From the NCBI RefSeq assembly GCF_900111325.1, contig NZ_FOGW01000004.1, positions 1 to 64,000 on the forward strand: a DNA stretch of 64,000 nt, written 5' to 3'. This document shows positions 36,455 to 45,874 of this stretch, in pieces (positions within the stretch are counted from its first letter, which is position 1; each line of letters opens with the position of its first letter). Source of the DNA: Lachnobacterium bovis. Its GTDB lineage: Bacteria > Bacillota > Clostridia > Lachnospirales > Lachnospiraceae. Below the pieces are notes generated by a model that saw only the letters and a list, made by a program, of their open reading frames with translations, was not told where the DNA came from and ran no database searches. A program made the position numbers and the translations under genes.

Positions 36455-37690
36455 TTATATTATGTTTCCGCTGTCTGTTTTAACTAGAAAAACACTTTCT
36501 TTCCTAGTATCACATTTAAAATCTGCAAAAACTAACAATAATAGTGGATTATATGCCATCTCTAGCATATGGTGCTCCATGAAACATGATAAAGCAACTA
36601 CCATTATAGCTCCTACAAGCACTAGTCTTTTTGCTTCAAGAGCTTTTTTAGCTATAACAACCCACATTATCAATACTGTTGCTAATACAATAGCTCCATA
36701 CATTAGTAAAATTCTAATATACGAATCATCTAAAAAGAAATAATTTTCGTGGTAAACTGTTGATTTTCCAAAGCCCCACTCTTTTATAAATTTACCAAAT
36801 AAACCTATTTTATATTTCTTTATACCTTGCGATGAATATGTCAAACGCATACTTAGTTTTTGATCTAAACCGGCCCACTTTAAATTTGCTGGATCAAATT
36901 TAACTGCCATAAAAATAATAAGTGCACTAAGTGCCATTGGAATTAATGCTATCAATTTAAATAATGGATATTTTCTGATATCAAAAAACTCCTTATAGGT
37001 CATTGATTCATAATTCATTTCTTTATATTTTTCTGATAACTCATATGTTTTTACAAAGAGTAATACAAAAGCGAACAAAACAAGACATGCATAATTAGTA
37101 TAAGCTACACTTTCAACTAACACAAATCTCGCAAGAAATATAGTCATAATTATGTCCATAACTGTCACTATTCTGTTCTGTATACAGCATCCTACCACAA
37201 CTAGAAATAAAACATGTGCAGAAAAATCAGTTGGATATATTACTCCAAACGATCTTCTAGTTCCTTTTTCTAGCAATTCATAAGTCAGGTTTGGAATCAA
37301 TCCTGTAATACTAGCAACAAATGCTGCACCGATAACAACTGTTCCAACCCAGAAATACACTCGTAGGATTTTATCAATATTAATTTTAGATGCACCTATT
37401 ATCAAAAATGCAATTTCTATCAATACTGAATATCCACTTATCAAACCTGCAATTGTAAAAAGCAAAAATAATCCGCCGTATTTTATTGCCTCTGCTCTTG
37501 TTATTTCTTTCCTGTTAAAGAAAATCTTTAAAGTTGTATAACAAGCTATCAATCCGTAAAAAATCAATCCAAACTTAGGCGGCCACTTATCAATAAACAT
37601 GGTAGTATCTAAAAAATCATGTAATAAGATAAGTCCATACACTAGTAAAAAACCTATTTCCCAATAATCATGTCTATTTTTAGTCTCCAT
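36455..37690 (-). CDS. Second Wzy-like polysaccharide polymerase
   Basis: 411 residues with about 11 helices, no soluble domain. The arrangement, with a moderate loop near 270-310 (LSMRLTYSSQGIKKYKIGLF) followed by YENYFFLDDSYIRILLMYG-like sequence, is typical of Gram-positive capsule polymerases. It lies between the sugar-phosphate transferase and a GT2 gene. The role as Wzy is inferred from topology and place; the other candidate in the locus is at 31256-32530. Confidence 0.7.
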   Translation of the reverse strand: METKNRHDYWEIGFLLVYGLILLHDFLDTTMFIDKWPPKFGLIFYGLIACYTTLKIFFNRKEITRAEAIKYGGLFLLFTIAGLISGYSVLIEIAFLIIGASKINIDKILRVYFWVGTVVIGAAFVASITGLIPNLTYELLEKGTRRSFGVIYPTDFSAHVLFLVVVGCCIQNRIVTVMDIIMTIFLARFVLVESVAYTNYACLVLFAFVLLFVKTYELSEKYKEMNYESMTYKEFFDIRKYPLFKLIALIPMALSALIIFMAVKFDPANLKWAGLDQKLSMRLTYSSQGIKKYKIGLFGKFIKEWGFGKSTVYHENYFFLDDSYIRILLMYGAIVLATVLIMWVVIAKKALEAKRLVLVGAIMVVALSCFMEHHMLEMAYNPLLLLVFADFKCDTRKESVFLVKTDSGNII

Positions 37691-37714
37691 TTATCTTTAC
37701 CTCAATACTTACCT

Positions 37715-38779
37715 CTAATAATACAATTTTTTATCTAATTTCCAAATTCGTTTTATATCGAACAAGAATTTAGAGAACTTACTATTATAAAATTCATCAC
37801 TCATGTGTAATTTATTAAAAACAGTAAATACTTTGTATTTATTTTTTACGCAGCCATACATATATGGACTTCTTGCCTGAATTTTGCTATTTGTTTGTTC
37901 TACAACTTTTCTATATTTTTTCTTATCTGGACTCTTTATTAATGCTACTTGATAATAACTTCCAATAAACATTGATGTTTTCTTAGCCCAAAATAATTTA
38001 GCACCTTCAGGATCAGGGCACTGCGCTAGTTTCTCTTCATAGCTTAACATACTGTCAATTACCTTATGGAAATGTGGTAATCTCTTCAACTGATTCTCAG
38101 CCGCAATACTTTGGTTAACATCTCCTACTCGATACACATATACTTCTTCTTCAACTAACTGAACTGTCTTAGCCATACATGCTGGCATTGTTGCATATTC
38201 CTGATCTTCGTAGAAAATACCTTCAGATAATTTATAATTTTGGCTTGTGTAAAAATCTGTTTTATATAAAATACCATGATACTGTACACCATTAAAAATA
38301 TCTGGCCAAATATCCATAATCTCTTTTAAAGAATATATTCTATCTTTATTTGAATCGCGATTTACAATATCTCTTTTTGTATATTTTTTAGTAGAGATAT
38401 CATAATCTACATAACTTGATAAAACAACATCTGCATCTGATTTTTCCAAAGCATCCATAAGTTTCTCAAGATTCTTGGTAATAACCCAATCATCTGCATC
38501 AACACATTTAAAAAATTTAGCTGTAACATGCTTAACACCTTCATTAATTGCTGAGCCATGTCCACCATTTTCTTTATTAATAATCTTAAATGTATCTGGA
38601 TATTTATCTACAAATTTCTGTGCAACTGCAACACTATTATCTGGAGTACCATCATTAACGATAAGTACTTCCAATTTTTTCATTTTATCTGCATCGTCTA
38701 AAATGAATGTTGATAATCCTTTGTCTAAAAATTTTTCTGCATTATATGTTGGTATAACAATTGATAATAATTTATCCAT
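37715..38779 (-). CDS. Family 2 glycosyltransferase (paralogue of the next one)
   Basis: 354 residues. The GT-A domain is in the first 110 residues: LSIVIPTYNAEKFLDKGL, VNDGTPDNS, ENGGHGSAINEG and DADDWV (metal site). The C-terminal part is a long helical extension. It shares the GGHGS-x-IN motif and overall layout with the enzyme at 38900-39889, so the two are paralogues from a duplication. Both are probably capsule glycosyltransferases; sugars unknown. Confidence 0.85.
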   Translation of the reverse strand: MDKLLSIVIPTYNAEKFLDKGLSTFILDDADKMKKLEVLIVNDGTPDNSVAVAQKFVDKYPDTFKIINKENGGHGSAINEGVKHVTAKFFKCVDADDWVITKNLEKLMDALEKSDADVVLSSYVDYDISTKKYTKRDIVNRDSNKDRIYSLKEIMDIWPDIFNGVQYHGILYKTDFYTSQNYKLSEGIFYEDQEYATMPACMAKTVQLVEEEVYVYRVGDVNQSIAAENQLKRLPHFHKVIDSMLSYEEKLAQCPDPEGAKLFWAKKTSMFIGSYYQVALIKSPDKKKYRKVVEQTNSKIQARSPYMYGCVKNKYKVFTVFNKLHMSDEFYNSKFSKFLFDIKRIWKLDKKLYY

Positions 38780-38899
38780 AATCTTCTCTAACCTCTTCTT
38801 TCACATGATAATAATATAACACAAATTCCGCTTATTTGCGACATTAAAGCGTCTATTTATTCGCCTTTTTTTATTTTTTTCTCAGTTAATAGTCTTTTT

Positions 38900-39889
38900 T
38901 TATTTTAATATTCTGTATACTAATGAACCTAATCCAAATATTTTGTAATTTGACTTTCTTAAGGCCCAAATACTTTTTTTTGTAACAGCGTTATATACTC
39001 CAGGATAATTATTTTTCATTTTTTTATCAAAGTCAATCATTTCCTGTTTAATTCCTTTTTTATTTCCCATACTCAAATAAATTTGGAATTGATTTTGAGC
39101 TGATAACGCTATTCCCGAATCAATATATCTTTTTTTATAAGTGTCTATGTTATTATTTCTTTGTGAAAAAGCAAATAAAGAATTTAATACTCTTTCGTGC
39201 TCGCCACGTCTTTTTTGCATTGATTTAATGTCAACACTTTGACCATTTCGTCCAAGTCTATACATATATACGAAGTGATTATCATAATATATATTTGTAC
39301 AATATGGAATTGGATATAAAATATATTCCGCATCTTCGTAAAAACAATGCTCGTCAACTCTTACATTATTTTCTTGTAATATAGATGTTTTTACTGTAAG
39401 GGAATGAATTTTTACTATTGGCTCTCTTACAGCTTCTATAAATTTCCAAGCTCTTCCATAATGACTTTCATTTAATGCAGAATATCTTTTATCCAATATT
39501 TTTTCTGTTTTATCTTCTATACAATAGTAGTTTGATGCAACAATATCGCTATCTACTTTTTTTAAAGTTTCAATAAAGCTAGGAAATTCAGGTGTATTTA
39601 CCCAATCGTCTCCATCTACAACTTTAAAATACTTACCTTTAGCTTCGCTAATACCTCTATTAATTGTAGATCCGTGTCCACCATTTTCTTTATCAATTAC
39701 TCTAAATGTGTTTGGATATTTTTTTTCATATTCTTTAGCTTTTTGAGCGGTTGAATCCTTCGAACCGTCATTTACAACAAGCACTTCTATATCATCTATA
39801 ACTGTCTCTGCAATAAATGAATCTAAACATTTTTCTATATATTTTTCTACATTATATGCAGGAATAACTATTGTAAGAATCTTATCCAT
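38900..39889 (-). CDS. Family 2 glycosyltransferase
   Basis: 329 residues, GT-A domain at the N-terminus: LTIVIPAYNVEKYIEKCL, VNDGSKDST, ENGGHGSTINRG and DGDDWV. It resembles its neighbour at 37715-38779 over much of its length (GGHGS motif, DEHCFYEDAEY against EGIFYEDQEY). The stop of the upstream GT2 gene is 1 bp before its start, so translation is probably coupled. Confidence 0.87.
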   Translation of the reverse strand: MDKILTIVIPAYNVEKYIEKCLDSFIAETVIDDIEVLVVNDGSKDSTAQKAKEYEKKYPNTFRVIDKENGGHGSTINRGISEAKGKYFKVVDGDDWVNTPEFPSFIETLKKVDSDIVASNYYCIEDKTEKILDKRYSALNESHYGRAWKFIEAVREPIVKIHSLTVKTSILQENNVRVDEHCFYEDAEYILYPIPYCTNIYYDNHFVYMYRLGRNGQSVDIKSMQKRRGEHERVLNSLFAFSQRNNNIDTYKKRYIDSGIALSAQNQFQIYLSMGNKKGIKQEMIDFDKKMKNNYPGVYNAVTKKSIWALRKSNYKIFGLGSLVYRILK

Positions 39890-39890
39890 T

Positions 39891-40712
39891 TTAATTGTCT
39901 CCTTTACTTCTTAATGCTTTTCGATAAAATACTTTTCTCATTTTGGTTGGCGAATATACCATTGCAACTGTCAAAATACAACTTATTATATATTCAATGA
40001 AATTCGTTATTTTTAATTTATGTTCTAAAGAACGTAACTTTAAATATCTTTTTCCATATCCTGCTCCGCCACGTCTAGAATAGAAATCCTCATTCGTTCT
40101 TGCTTCCACTAAAATTTCTGACAAATTATCTAATTTATATCCTTTTGCCATTGTTCTAATCCATAAATCGTAATCTTCTAATTTAGGATAATGTCTGTAA
40201 TTTCCCGCATCTAAAATTGCATCTTTTCTAAACATTACTGTCATATGATTTACTGGATTTCTATATTTACCATAATTTCTTACATTTTGAAATCCTTGAG
40301 GCATTTTTTTAACGCTCTTATAAGAACCATTATCATAAAATTCTTGAATAGCACCGCCACATACAGCTACATCTGTATTTTTTCTTAAAAATTCATATTG
40401 TAATTGTAATCTATTTTTTCGTGCAATGTCATCTGTATCCATTCTCGCTATAAGTGAATTAGAACACATTTTAACACCTTTTTGTAATGCTAGCCCTAAT
40501 TGAACATTTTCTTTAAACTGAAATGTCTTAATATTAGGATATATTTCTAAACAATCTAGTATAACTTCTTCTAGTTCGTCTGTTAATGGACCGTCTTTTA
40601 TCAAGACTATTTCATCTGGTTGTAGTGTCTGATTTATAATACTCATAAGTGCTTCTTTAAAATAGCTAGGCTTTTCTTTTTTATAAACCGACATAAGAAC
40701 TGAGATACCCAT
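39891..40712 (-). CDS. AmsE/EpsE-like family 2 glycosyltransferase
   Basis: 273 residues: ISVLMSVYKKEKPSYFKEAL, QTLQPDEIVLIKDGPLT, MDTDDIA (metal site) and NHMTVMFRKDAIL, followed by LEDYDLWIR. This is the amylovoran/exopolysaccharide AmsE-type pattern. It is the first gene after the terminator at 40842-40869, so transcription here probably starts from a promoter in 40713-40841 or by read-through. A short hydrophobic stretch near the C-terminus (about 237-255) may hold it to the membrane. Confidence 0.85.
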   Translation of the reverse strand: MGISVLMSVYKKEKPSYFKEALMSIINQTLQPDEIVLIKDGPLTDELEEVILDCLEIYPNIKTFQFKENVQLGLALQKGVKMCSNSLIARMDTDDIARKNRLQLQYEFLRKNTDVAVCGGAIQEFYDNGSYKSVKKMPQGFQNVRNYGKYRNPVNHMTVMFRKDAILDAGNYRHYPKLEDYDLWIRTMAKGYKLDNLSEILVEARTNEDFYSRRGGAGYGKRYLKLRSLEHKLKITNFIEYIISCILTVAMVYSPTKMRKVFYRKALRSKGDN

Positions 40713-40841
40713 TTTGTTTTTCCTTTTATCCTTTCTTACACTTAAATACTGATGTAAGCGTACTTTTTCTACTCACTTATAATGTTTGGCACACAAATTT
40801 TCTTACAATGTGTTACCGTACACTCATATGATAGTTTTCAT

Positions 40842-40869
40842 AAAAAAAGCCCATGAATTACTCATGGGC
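40842..40869 (-). terminator. Terminator after the first sugar-phosphate transferase gene
   Basis: Perfect arms GCCCATGA (40849-40856) and TCATGGGC (40862-40869) with a 5-nt loop, followed on the minus strand by TTTTTTT. It splits the exopolysaccharide genes into an upstream part (HPr and one sugar transferase) and the long downstream operon. Confidence 0.9.
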
Positions 40870-40875
40870 ACTTTA

Positions 40876-42246
40876 TTAATGCTTTTTCATGGCTGTTGTC
40901 TGACTTTGCTCTACACCTTCTGTATTTTCTTTTACAAAAAGAATCTTGAATGTAAGTAATAAAATCTTTATATCTAGCCATAGTGAATAATTTTCAATGT
41001 ATGTAATATCCATCTTTAGTTTATCGTATGGAGTTGTGTTATATTTTCCCCACACTTGAGCATAACCTGTTAAACCTGCTTTAACTTTAGTTCTAAAAGC
41101 AAATTCTGGAATCTCTTCCATGTACTGTTCTGCAATAATTTGTCTCTCTGGTCTTGGTCCAACCAATGACATATCACCTTTTAAAATATTAAACAACTGT
41201 GGCAACTCATCAAAATGTATATTACGTATAATATTACCTACTGGAGTAACCCTTGAATCACCTTTAGCTGCAAGTCTTGCTCCTTTTTTCTCTGAATCAG
41301 TTGTCATACTTCTAAATTTATAAATTTTAAATGGTGTATGATCTCTCGTCAAACGCTCTTGGGTATATAAAATTGGACCCCAATCATACAATTTGATACA
41401 TATTGCAATCACTAACATAAATGGTGATGCCAACAAAATACCTATTAAAGATAGAATTATATCAAAAAATCTTTTGAAAAATCTCTGTGTAATTGACAAT
41501 CCTTGATTTCGTAATAAATATAATGGCGTATCAAATAAATGAATATTATCTGAAGCTCTAAATAAAATATCCGAAATCTTTGGCGTACAATAAACTCTGA
41601 TACTGTTTTGATAACAATATTTCATAACATCGTTTCTTGTTTCAGCTGGCAAATCACATAATACCACGCCCTGATACTCACTGATTGTCTCAAATAATTT
41701 TTCCTTACCTACTGTACAACTTATTGTCGCACAAATATCATATTTATCTCTTCGTGTATTAATTTTATCAATCAATTCATCTGGTGGATACATACCATAT
41801 ACCACTATCATCTGACGTGGTGGATACAATGCTTTATAACCTTCTCTAATAAGAATACTCCATAAAACAATAAAACCAACCTCTATCATCATAACATCTA
41901 TAAGTGGCATTGGATTTACATAATCCCTGCAAATCAAACATAATTCAAAAAATGCTACAATATTTCCAAGTAATAAGGCTAATACGTTTGATAAAATAAT
42001 ATCTGTCAATCTTAAATAGCCTATTCTATAACCGCCAAATACTTTTGTAAAAAAGAAAATGAACAATAAATACATACCAATAACTGCCCAGTTTCCTCGT
42101 CTAAAATATGGTGTAATACCTGACACGCCAATGTTCCAATTAGCGTAATACTTATACCATAATATTGCAAACAAAATGCCGTAAACAATAAGTGAAACTA
42201 CGTTTGCAGCAAAATTTAACAAATGTTTGTAACGTTGTCTTTTCAT
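40876..42246 (-). CDS. WcaJ/EpsL-type initiating sugar-phosphate transferase
   Basis: 456 residues: five helices (about 10-155 and 260-285), a middle CoA-binding-like domain, and a sugar transferase domain with YTQERLTRDHTPFKIYKFRS, HFDELPQLFNILKGDMSLV, GPRPERQ and VKAGLTGYAQVWGKYN. It would load a hexose phosphate, often glucose or galactose, onto undecaprenyl phosphate. It starts 28 bp after the HPr gene and is followed by a terminator. With the enzyme at 34989-36428 the locus has two initiating enzymes. Confidence 0.92.
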   Translation of the reverse strand: MKRQRYKHLLNFAANVVSLIVYGILFAILWYKYYANWNIGVSGITPYFRRGNWAVIGMYLLFIFFFTKVFGGYRIGYLRLTDIILSNVLALLLGNIVAFFELCLICRDYVNPMPLIDVMMIEVGFIVLWSILIREGYKALYPPRQMIVVYGMYPPDELIDKINTRRDKYDICATISCTVGKEKLFETISEYQGVVLCDLPAETRNDVMKYCYQNSIRVYCTPKISDILFRASDNIHLFDTPLYLLRNQGLSITQRFFKRFFDIILSLIGILLASPFMLVIAICIKLYDWGPILYTQERLTRDHTPFKIYKFRSMTTDSEKKGARLAAKGDSRVTPVGNIIRNIHFDELPQLFNILKGDMSLVGPRPERQIIAEQYMEEIPEFAFRTKVKAGLTGYAQVWGKYNTTPYDKLKMDITYIENYSLWLDIKILLLTFKILFVKENTEGVEQSQTTAMKKH

Positions 42247-42274
42247 TTTTTCATCTTACTCCAATTAATGTTTC

Positions 42275-42538
42275 TTATTCCCCAAAGCCATTTTCAACAA
42301 GTTTAATCATTGCCTCTAATGCCTCTATTTCATCTTCTCCTTCACATTTAAAAGTAATAACATCGCCGCATTTGATACATGCTCCTAATACACTTAAAAC
42401 ACTCTTTGCATTAGAAATAGAATTATTGTGTTCAAATGTAATTTTACTTTTAAATAACATCGCTTCCTTACAAAGCTCACCTGCTGGTCTTAAATGCAAA
42501 CCAGTAGGATTTTTAATTAGTACTTCTTGTGAAACCAT
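42275..42538 (-). CDS. ptsH: HPr-family phosphocarrier protein
   Basis: 87 residues, the usual HPr length. The active-site His is in TGLHLRPAGEL and the regulatory Ser position is in the NAKSVLSVLG segment, so both EI-dependent and HPr-kinase-dependent phosphorylation look possible; it is HPr rather than Crh because the His is kept. The ribosome site is AAGGGGG. It is directly upstream of a sugar-phosphate transferase gene instead of ptsI, which suggests a link between sugar uptake state and polysaccharide synthesis, or simply shared transcription. Confidence 0.88.
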   Translation of the reverse strand: MVSQEVLIKNPTGLHLRPAGELCKEAMLFKSKITFEHNNSISNAKSVLSVLGACIKCGDVITFKCEGEDEIEALEAMIKLVENGFGE

Positions 42539-42603
42539 AATAACCCCCTTGTCTTGTCTCTTTAAACAAGCAACCCTGCTGTCAGTATTATTTTTACTAA
42601 AAC

Positions 42604-42632
42604 ATTATACACTATTTTGTTCATTTTTTAAA
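42604..42632 (-). promoter_or_regulatory. Promoter of the HPr-sugar transferase unit
   Basis: On the minus strand TATAAT (42604-42609) lies 17 bp after TTTAAA (42627-42632), 66 bp upstream of the HPr start. Confidence 0.45.
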
Positions 42633-42648
42633 CTTTTGTATAACATTT

Positions 42649-43992
42649 TTAATTTGTATTGTTTGAATTTCCATCATTACCTGAATCTGTAGTACCTGCC
42701 GATGAATTGTTATTTGATTGACTTTGGCTAATGGTCTTAATAACAACCTGTAAAGTAACATCAGAATATTCATACTGGGAAGAATCTAAATTAAATTTTA
42801 TTTTAACATTATGCGATCCTACTCCCATGCCTGACAAATCAGCAGATGCTGTTATCGCATCTGCATTCAATTGCGAAATCAATTCAGGACTAGCTGTTAC
42901 TTTCGTAACAACATTTGAATTTGCAAAGCTAGCTTGATACTTACTAGTATCTAACCCGCTTATTTTAATATTACTTGTTGGAACTGTCAAGGTAACTGAC
43001 TGTTCTTCTTGTCCATTCATATACATGTGAACTGCAATCTTGCTTTCTTTTGCGTTAACTAAAGCTATTCCTTCAGGCAATAAACCTTTAATGTCATAGT
43101 ATGTATCAGTTCTTGTTGTTACATTCGAAGCATCTAATGCATTTGATGGAATAACTATTTTTTCAATTTCCTTAAGTTTTTCTTCTCTTCCCTTTACAAC
43201 GATGGTTTTAGGTTCTGGAACCAGACTCACTTCTGCTCCCTGTCCATTCGTCACCTTAGGATTAGACATTTGAACGTTTAGTTGCTTTGTTTTTAAAATT
43301 TCCGCTCTAATTACAACCTGATTATTACTTAAACTTAATTTATCTGTTTTTATTTCTTTTCCCGCAGAATCATAAAGTTTTGGTTTGACGCTATCAGAAA
43401 TATCAATTTTCATATTTCCAACATCAATGGTTGCAACAACTGAATGAACTTTTTTCACTTCTGAATATGGTCCTGAAACCTTTAGCACTGTTGGTGTCTC
43501 GACCTTAACATTACCAAGTGCATATCCTTGTGCTACTGTTCCAGTCGTATTTGCTGAAATCACAAATTGTTTTGTCTTTAATTTTTCTAATGCCAAATCA
43601 ACATACTTAACCTGTGAACTATATTTAAGTTGATTATTATATCTTTTACTTTCAATTTTAATTGGAACTGCAGCTGTTTTCTCATCCTCAGATATCATTG
43701 CTTCTGAGAAATCAGCTGTAGCAACAAAATCGTCATCTCTCATTTTGTCTATAACTGTCTTCTTAGCTGTAACAGAAAAGGTAACTGTATTAGCCCCATC
43801 TTTTATATCTGCCCATTTTCCCATATTCGTTATAAACTCTGTATTCTTCATTTCAACATTAACTGTATAAGTTCTAATCTTAACTGGGTCATTTATATTA
43901 TAAACCATCAGCCACAATGCAAATGAAAATAAAATAGCTAATATTTTAAATCCGAGGTTATTAGTTATTTTTCTTAGAATTTTTTCTAACAT
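42649..43992 (-). CDS. cdaR: CdaR, YbbR-domain regulator of diadenylate cyclase
   Basis: 447 residues. An N-terminal membrane helix (about 13-31, FKILAILFSFALWLMVY) is followed by about four YbbR domains of 80-90 residues on the outside and a Ser/Asn/Gly-rich tail (about 418-447). YbbR proteins bind and modulate the membrane diadenylate cyclase CdaA. The start (GGAGGTTAATAG before the ATG) overlaps the end of cdaA by about 30 bp, which indicates translational coupling. The usual third gene of the operon, glmM, is absent; HPr follows instead. Confidence 0.93.
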   Translation of the reverse strand: MLEKILRKITNNLGFKILAILFSFALWLMVYNINDPVKIRTYTVNVEMKNTEFITNMGKWADIKDGANTVTFSVTAKKTVIDKMRDDDFVATADFSEAMISEDEKTAAVPIKIESKRYNNQLKYSSQVKYVDLALEKLKTKQFVISANTTGTVAQGYALGNVKVETPTVLKVSGPYSEVKKVHSVVATIDVGNMKIDISDSVKPKLYDSAGKEIKTDKLSLSNNQVVIRAEILKTKQLNVQMSNPKVTNGQGAEVSLVPEPKTIVVKGREEKLKEIEKIVIPSNALDASNVTTRTDTYYDIKGLLPEGIALVNAKESKIAVHMYMNGQEEQSVTLTVPTSNIKISGLDTSKYQASFANSNVVTKVTASPELISQLNADAITASADLSGMGVGSHNVKIKFNLDSSQYEYSDVTLQVVIKTISQSQSNNNSSAGTTDSGNDGNSNNTN

Positions 43993-44863
43993 CTATTAAC
44001 CTCCTCTTCAATATCTCAAATTTAGTTGCCTCATGTGTTCTATTTTGTACATATTTAAGTTTCTTGCGAAGATAGTCTTCATCAACATCTCTATAAATCT
44101 GTCCTCTTAAAGCAAATGAGACCTTTCCTGTCTCTTCTGAAACAATTAGAGTCATAGAATCACTTACTTCACTTATTCCAACTGCTGCACGATGCCTTGT
44201 TCCAAGTTCTTTACTTAAAGCTAAACTATCTGACAAAGGCAAATAACATGTTGCAGAAACAATTCTATCACCTCTTATGATTATCGCACCGTCATGTAAA
44301 GGTGTATTTTTTTCAAAGATGTTAATAAGTAACTGTCTAGAGACAATACCATCTACGTTAATTCCTGTTCGAACATAATCTTCTAATTCTATTTCATCTT
44401 CTATAACGATTAACGCACCTGTTTTTACTTTTCCCATAGCGTAACAGGCCTTAATCAACTCTTCTATAGTTCGATCGGAAAATTTTTCAGACACATCTTT
44501 ATTAGCTATAAAGAAAGGAGCAAATATATTTTTTTGGCCTAAATTTTCTAATGCTTTTCTAAGTTCTGGCTGAAAAATAATTACAAGCGCAACAACACCT
44601 ACATTAAATGTATTTTCAGCAATCCATAATATTGTATTCATTTGAAATACTGCAGCAACAGCCACAAACACTAAAATTATGATTATACCCTTAAATAAAT
44701 TCCAAGCTCTAGTGTTTTTTATCCAAATAAGGACATGATAAATTAAAACTGAAATTATTAAAATTTCAATCAAATCAACCAAAGTCACTTGAAAACTCGG
44801 CAAATTCAAGTACAAAGATATACGTTCTTTAAATACTTCCATGCTTGCCAAAAAATCTTGCAT
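43961..44863 (-). CDS. cdaA: Diadenylate cyclase CdaA
   Basis: 300 residues: three membrane helices (about 28-48, 57-74, 86-98) and a cytoplasmic DAC domain with the catalytic motifs DGA (191-193) and RHR (223-225). It makes c-di-AMP from two ATP; c-di-AMP controls potassium and osmolyte balance and wall integrity in Gram-positives. It is followed by cdaR and preceded by two genes for unknown membrane proteins in what looks like one operon. Confidence 0.96.
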   Translation of the reverse strand: MQDFLASMEVFKERISLYLNLPSFQVTLVDLIEILIISVLIYHVLIWIKNTRAWNLFKGIIIILVFVAVAAVFQMNTILWIAENTFNVGVVALVIIFQPELRKALENLGQKNIFAPFFIANKDVSEKFSDRTIEELIKACYAMGKVKTGALIVIEDEIELEDYVRTGINVDGIVSRQLLINIFEKNTPLHDGAIIIRGDRIVSATCYLPLSDSLALSKELGTRHRAAVGISEVSDSMTLIVSEETGKVSFALRGQIYRDVDEDYLRKKLKYVQNRTHEATKFEILKRRLIDVRKNSKKNN

Positions 44864-44885
44864 ATACTTTCACCTTTCCTCCTAA

Positions 44886-45866
44886 TTATTGATTGTCTTT
44901 CTTATTATATTCCGATAATTCCTTCCCAATGTTTGTAGTATTTCCAAAATGTTTAACTGTTTTTTCTTGTTGCTGAATAGTCTTCTTAGGTACCGCTTTT
45001 ACATAGTAATAATAACTATCATCTTCAAATTGTACATTTTCTGTACGTGAATAATCTAAATTCATAAAGAAAAATTTCAAAACGAATCCTAAGATTGTCG
45101 CAACTATACATCCAATTACAACTTCCACAGACTTATCTAACATGCCTATAATCATATAACCTATTATATAGCCTATAATCTGTGTGATTGCACCTGCCAC
45201 AATTGCAATTTCCCATGCATTATCAATCGAACGACTTCTAATGACATATACAACAATTGTTGCAACAACCATAACTATCATAACTACGGCAAGTTCTCTA
45301 TTTCCAAAAATCTGATCAAGTGCAACTGTAATTTTAGTTGAACTTTCTTCAGAATTAGCTACCATTACATTCTTTAAATCAGCCGCATTATTTCTAACGC
45401 CCTCTAAAAAGTAAAAAATCAAAGTTCCAATAGAAACTGCTATAACCGAAAAAATATTTCTTAATAATCCAGTACCCATAGGAACTAAATATCCCATTTT
45501 ATATTTAAGCATAATAGATGAAATAACCACTAAAATACCATCTTGTGGCGCAAATCTATAATATAACATTATAAACAGTGTAAATAATAATAATGTTACT
45601 ATCATAACTTCTAGTGATAATTCATACATATTTATCAATACTACTACCATGGCACACCACATTATTGCATCTCGTGGCAATAAGCTACAAATACATGCCA
45701 AAATAATTGCTGCTGGCAAATTGCTTATCTTATCATAGTATCCTATATAATTATTAATGGTAAAAAACACTACAAATGCTATTACAAACTTAACAAGCAT
45801 TCTAAGAAAAAAATCATGTTTTTCACATAGGCGAATTATACCATTTCTTATTTCTAGTAATTTCAT
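44886..45866 (-). CDS. Polytopic membrane protein of unknown function in the cda operon
   Basis: 326 residues with about eight hydrophobic helices (the first near 23-42, the last near 240-262), then a cytoplasmic tail of about 55 residues with EDDSYYYYVKAVPKK and many charged residues. No known family is recognised. It is 22 bp upstream of cdaA and 8 bp downstream of another small membrane protein, so it is very likely co-transcribed with cdaA-cdaR. It might be an assembly or regulatory partner of the cyclase. The ribosome site is AGGAGG. Confidence 0.8.
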   Translation of the reverse strand: MKLLEIRNGIIRLCEKHDFFLRMLVKFVIAFVVFFTINNYIGYYDKISNLPAAIILACICSLLPRDAIMWCAMVVVLINMYELSLEVMIVTLLLFTLFIMLYYRFAPQDGILVVISSIMLKYKMGYLVPMGTGLLRNIFSVIAVSIGTLIFYFLEGVRNNAADLKNVMVANSEESSTKITVALDQIFGNRELAVVMIVMVVATIVVYVIRSRSIDNAWEIAIVAGAITQIIGYIIGYMIIGMLDKSVEVVIGCIVATILGFVLKFFFMNLDYSRTENVQFEDDSYYYYVKAVPKKTIQQQEKTVKHFGNTTNIGKELSEYNKKDNQ

Positions 45867-45874
45867 AAAGCCTC

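Noticed and set aside
42192..42692. Plus-strand open frame of 166 codons over the HPr gene
   Set aside because: It is antisense to HPr and the sugar transferase start, has no ribosome site, and its sequence is the low-complexity type expected from a shadow frame.
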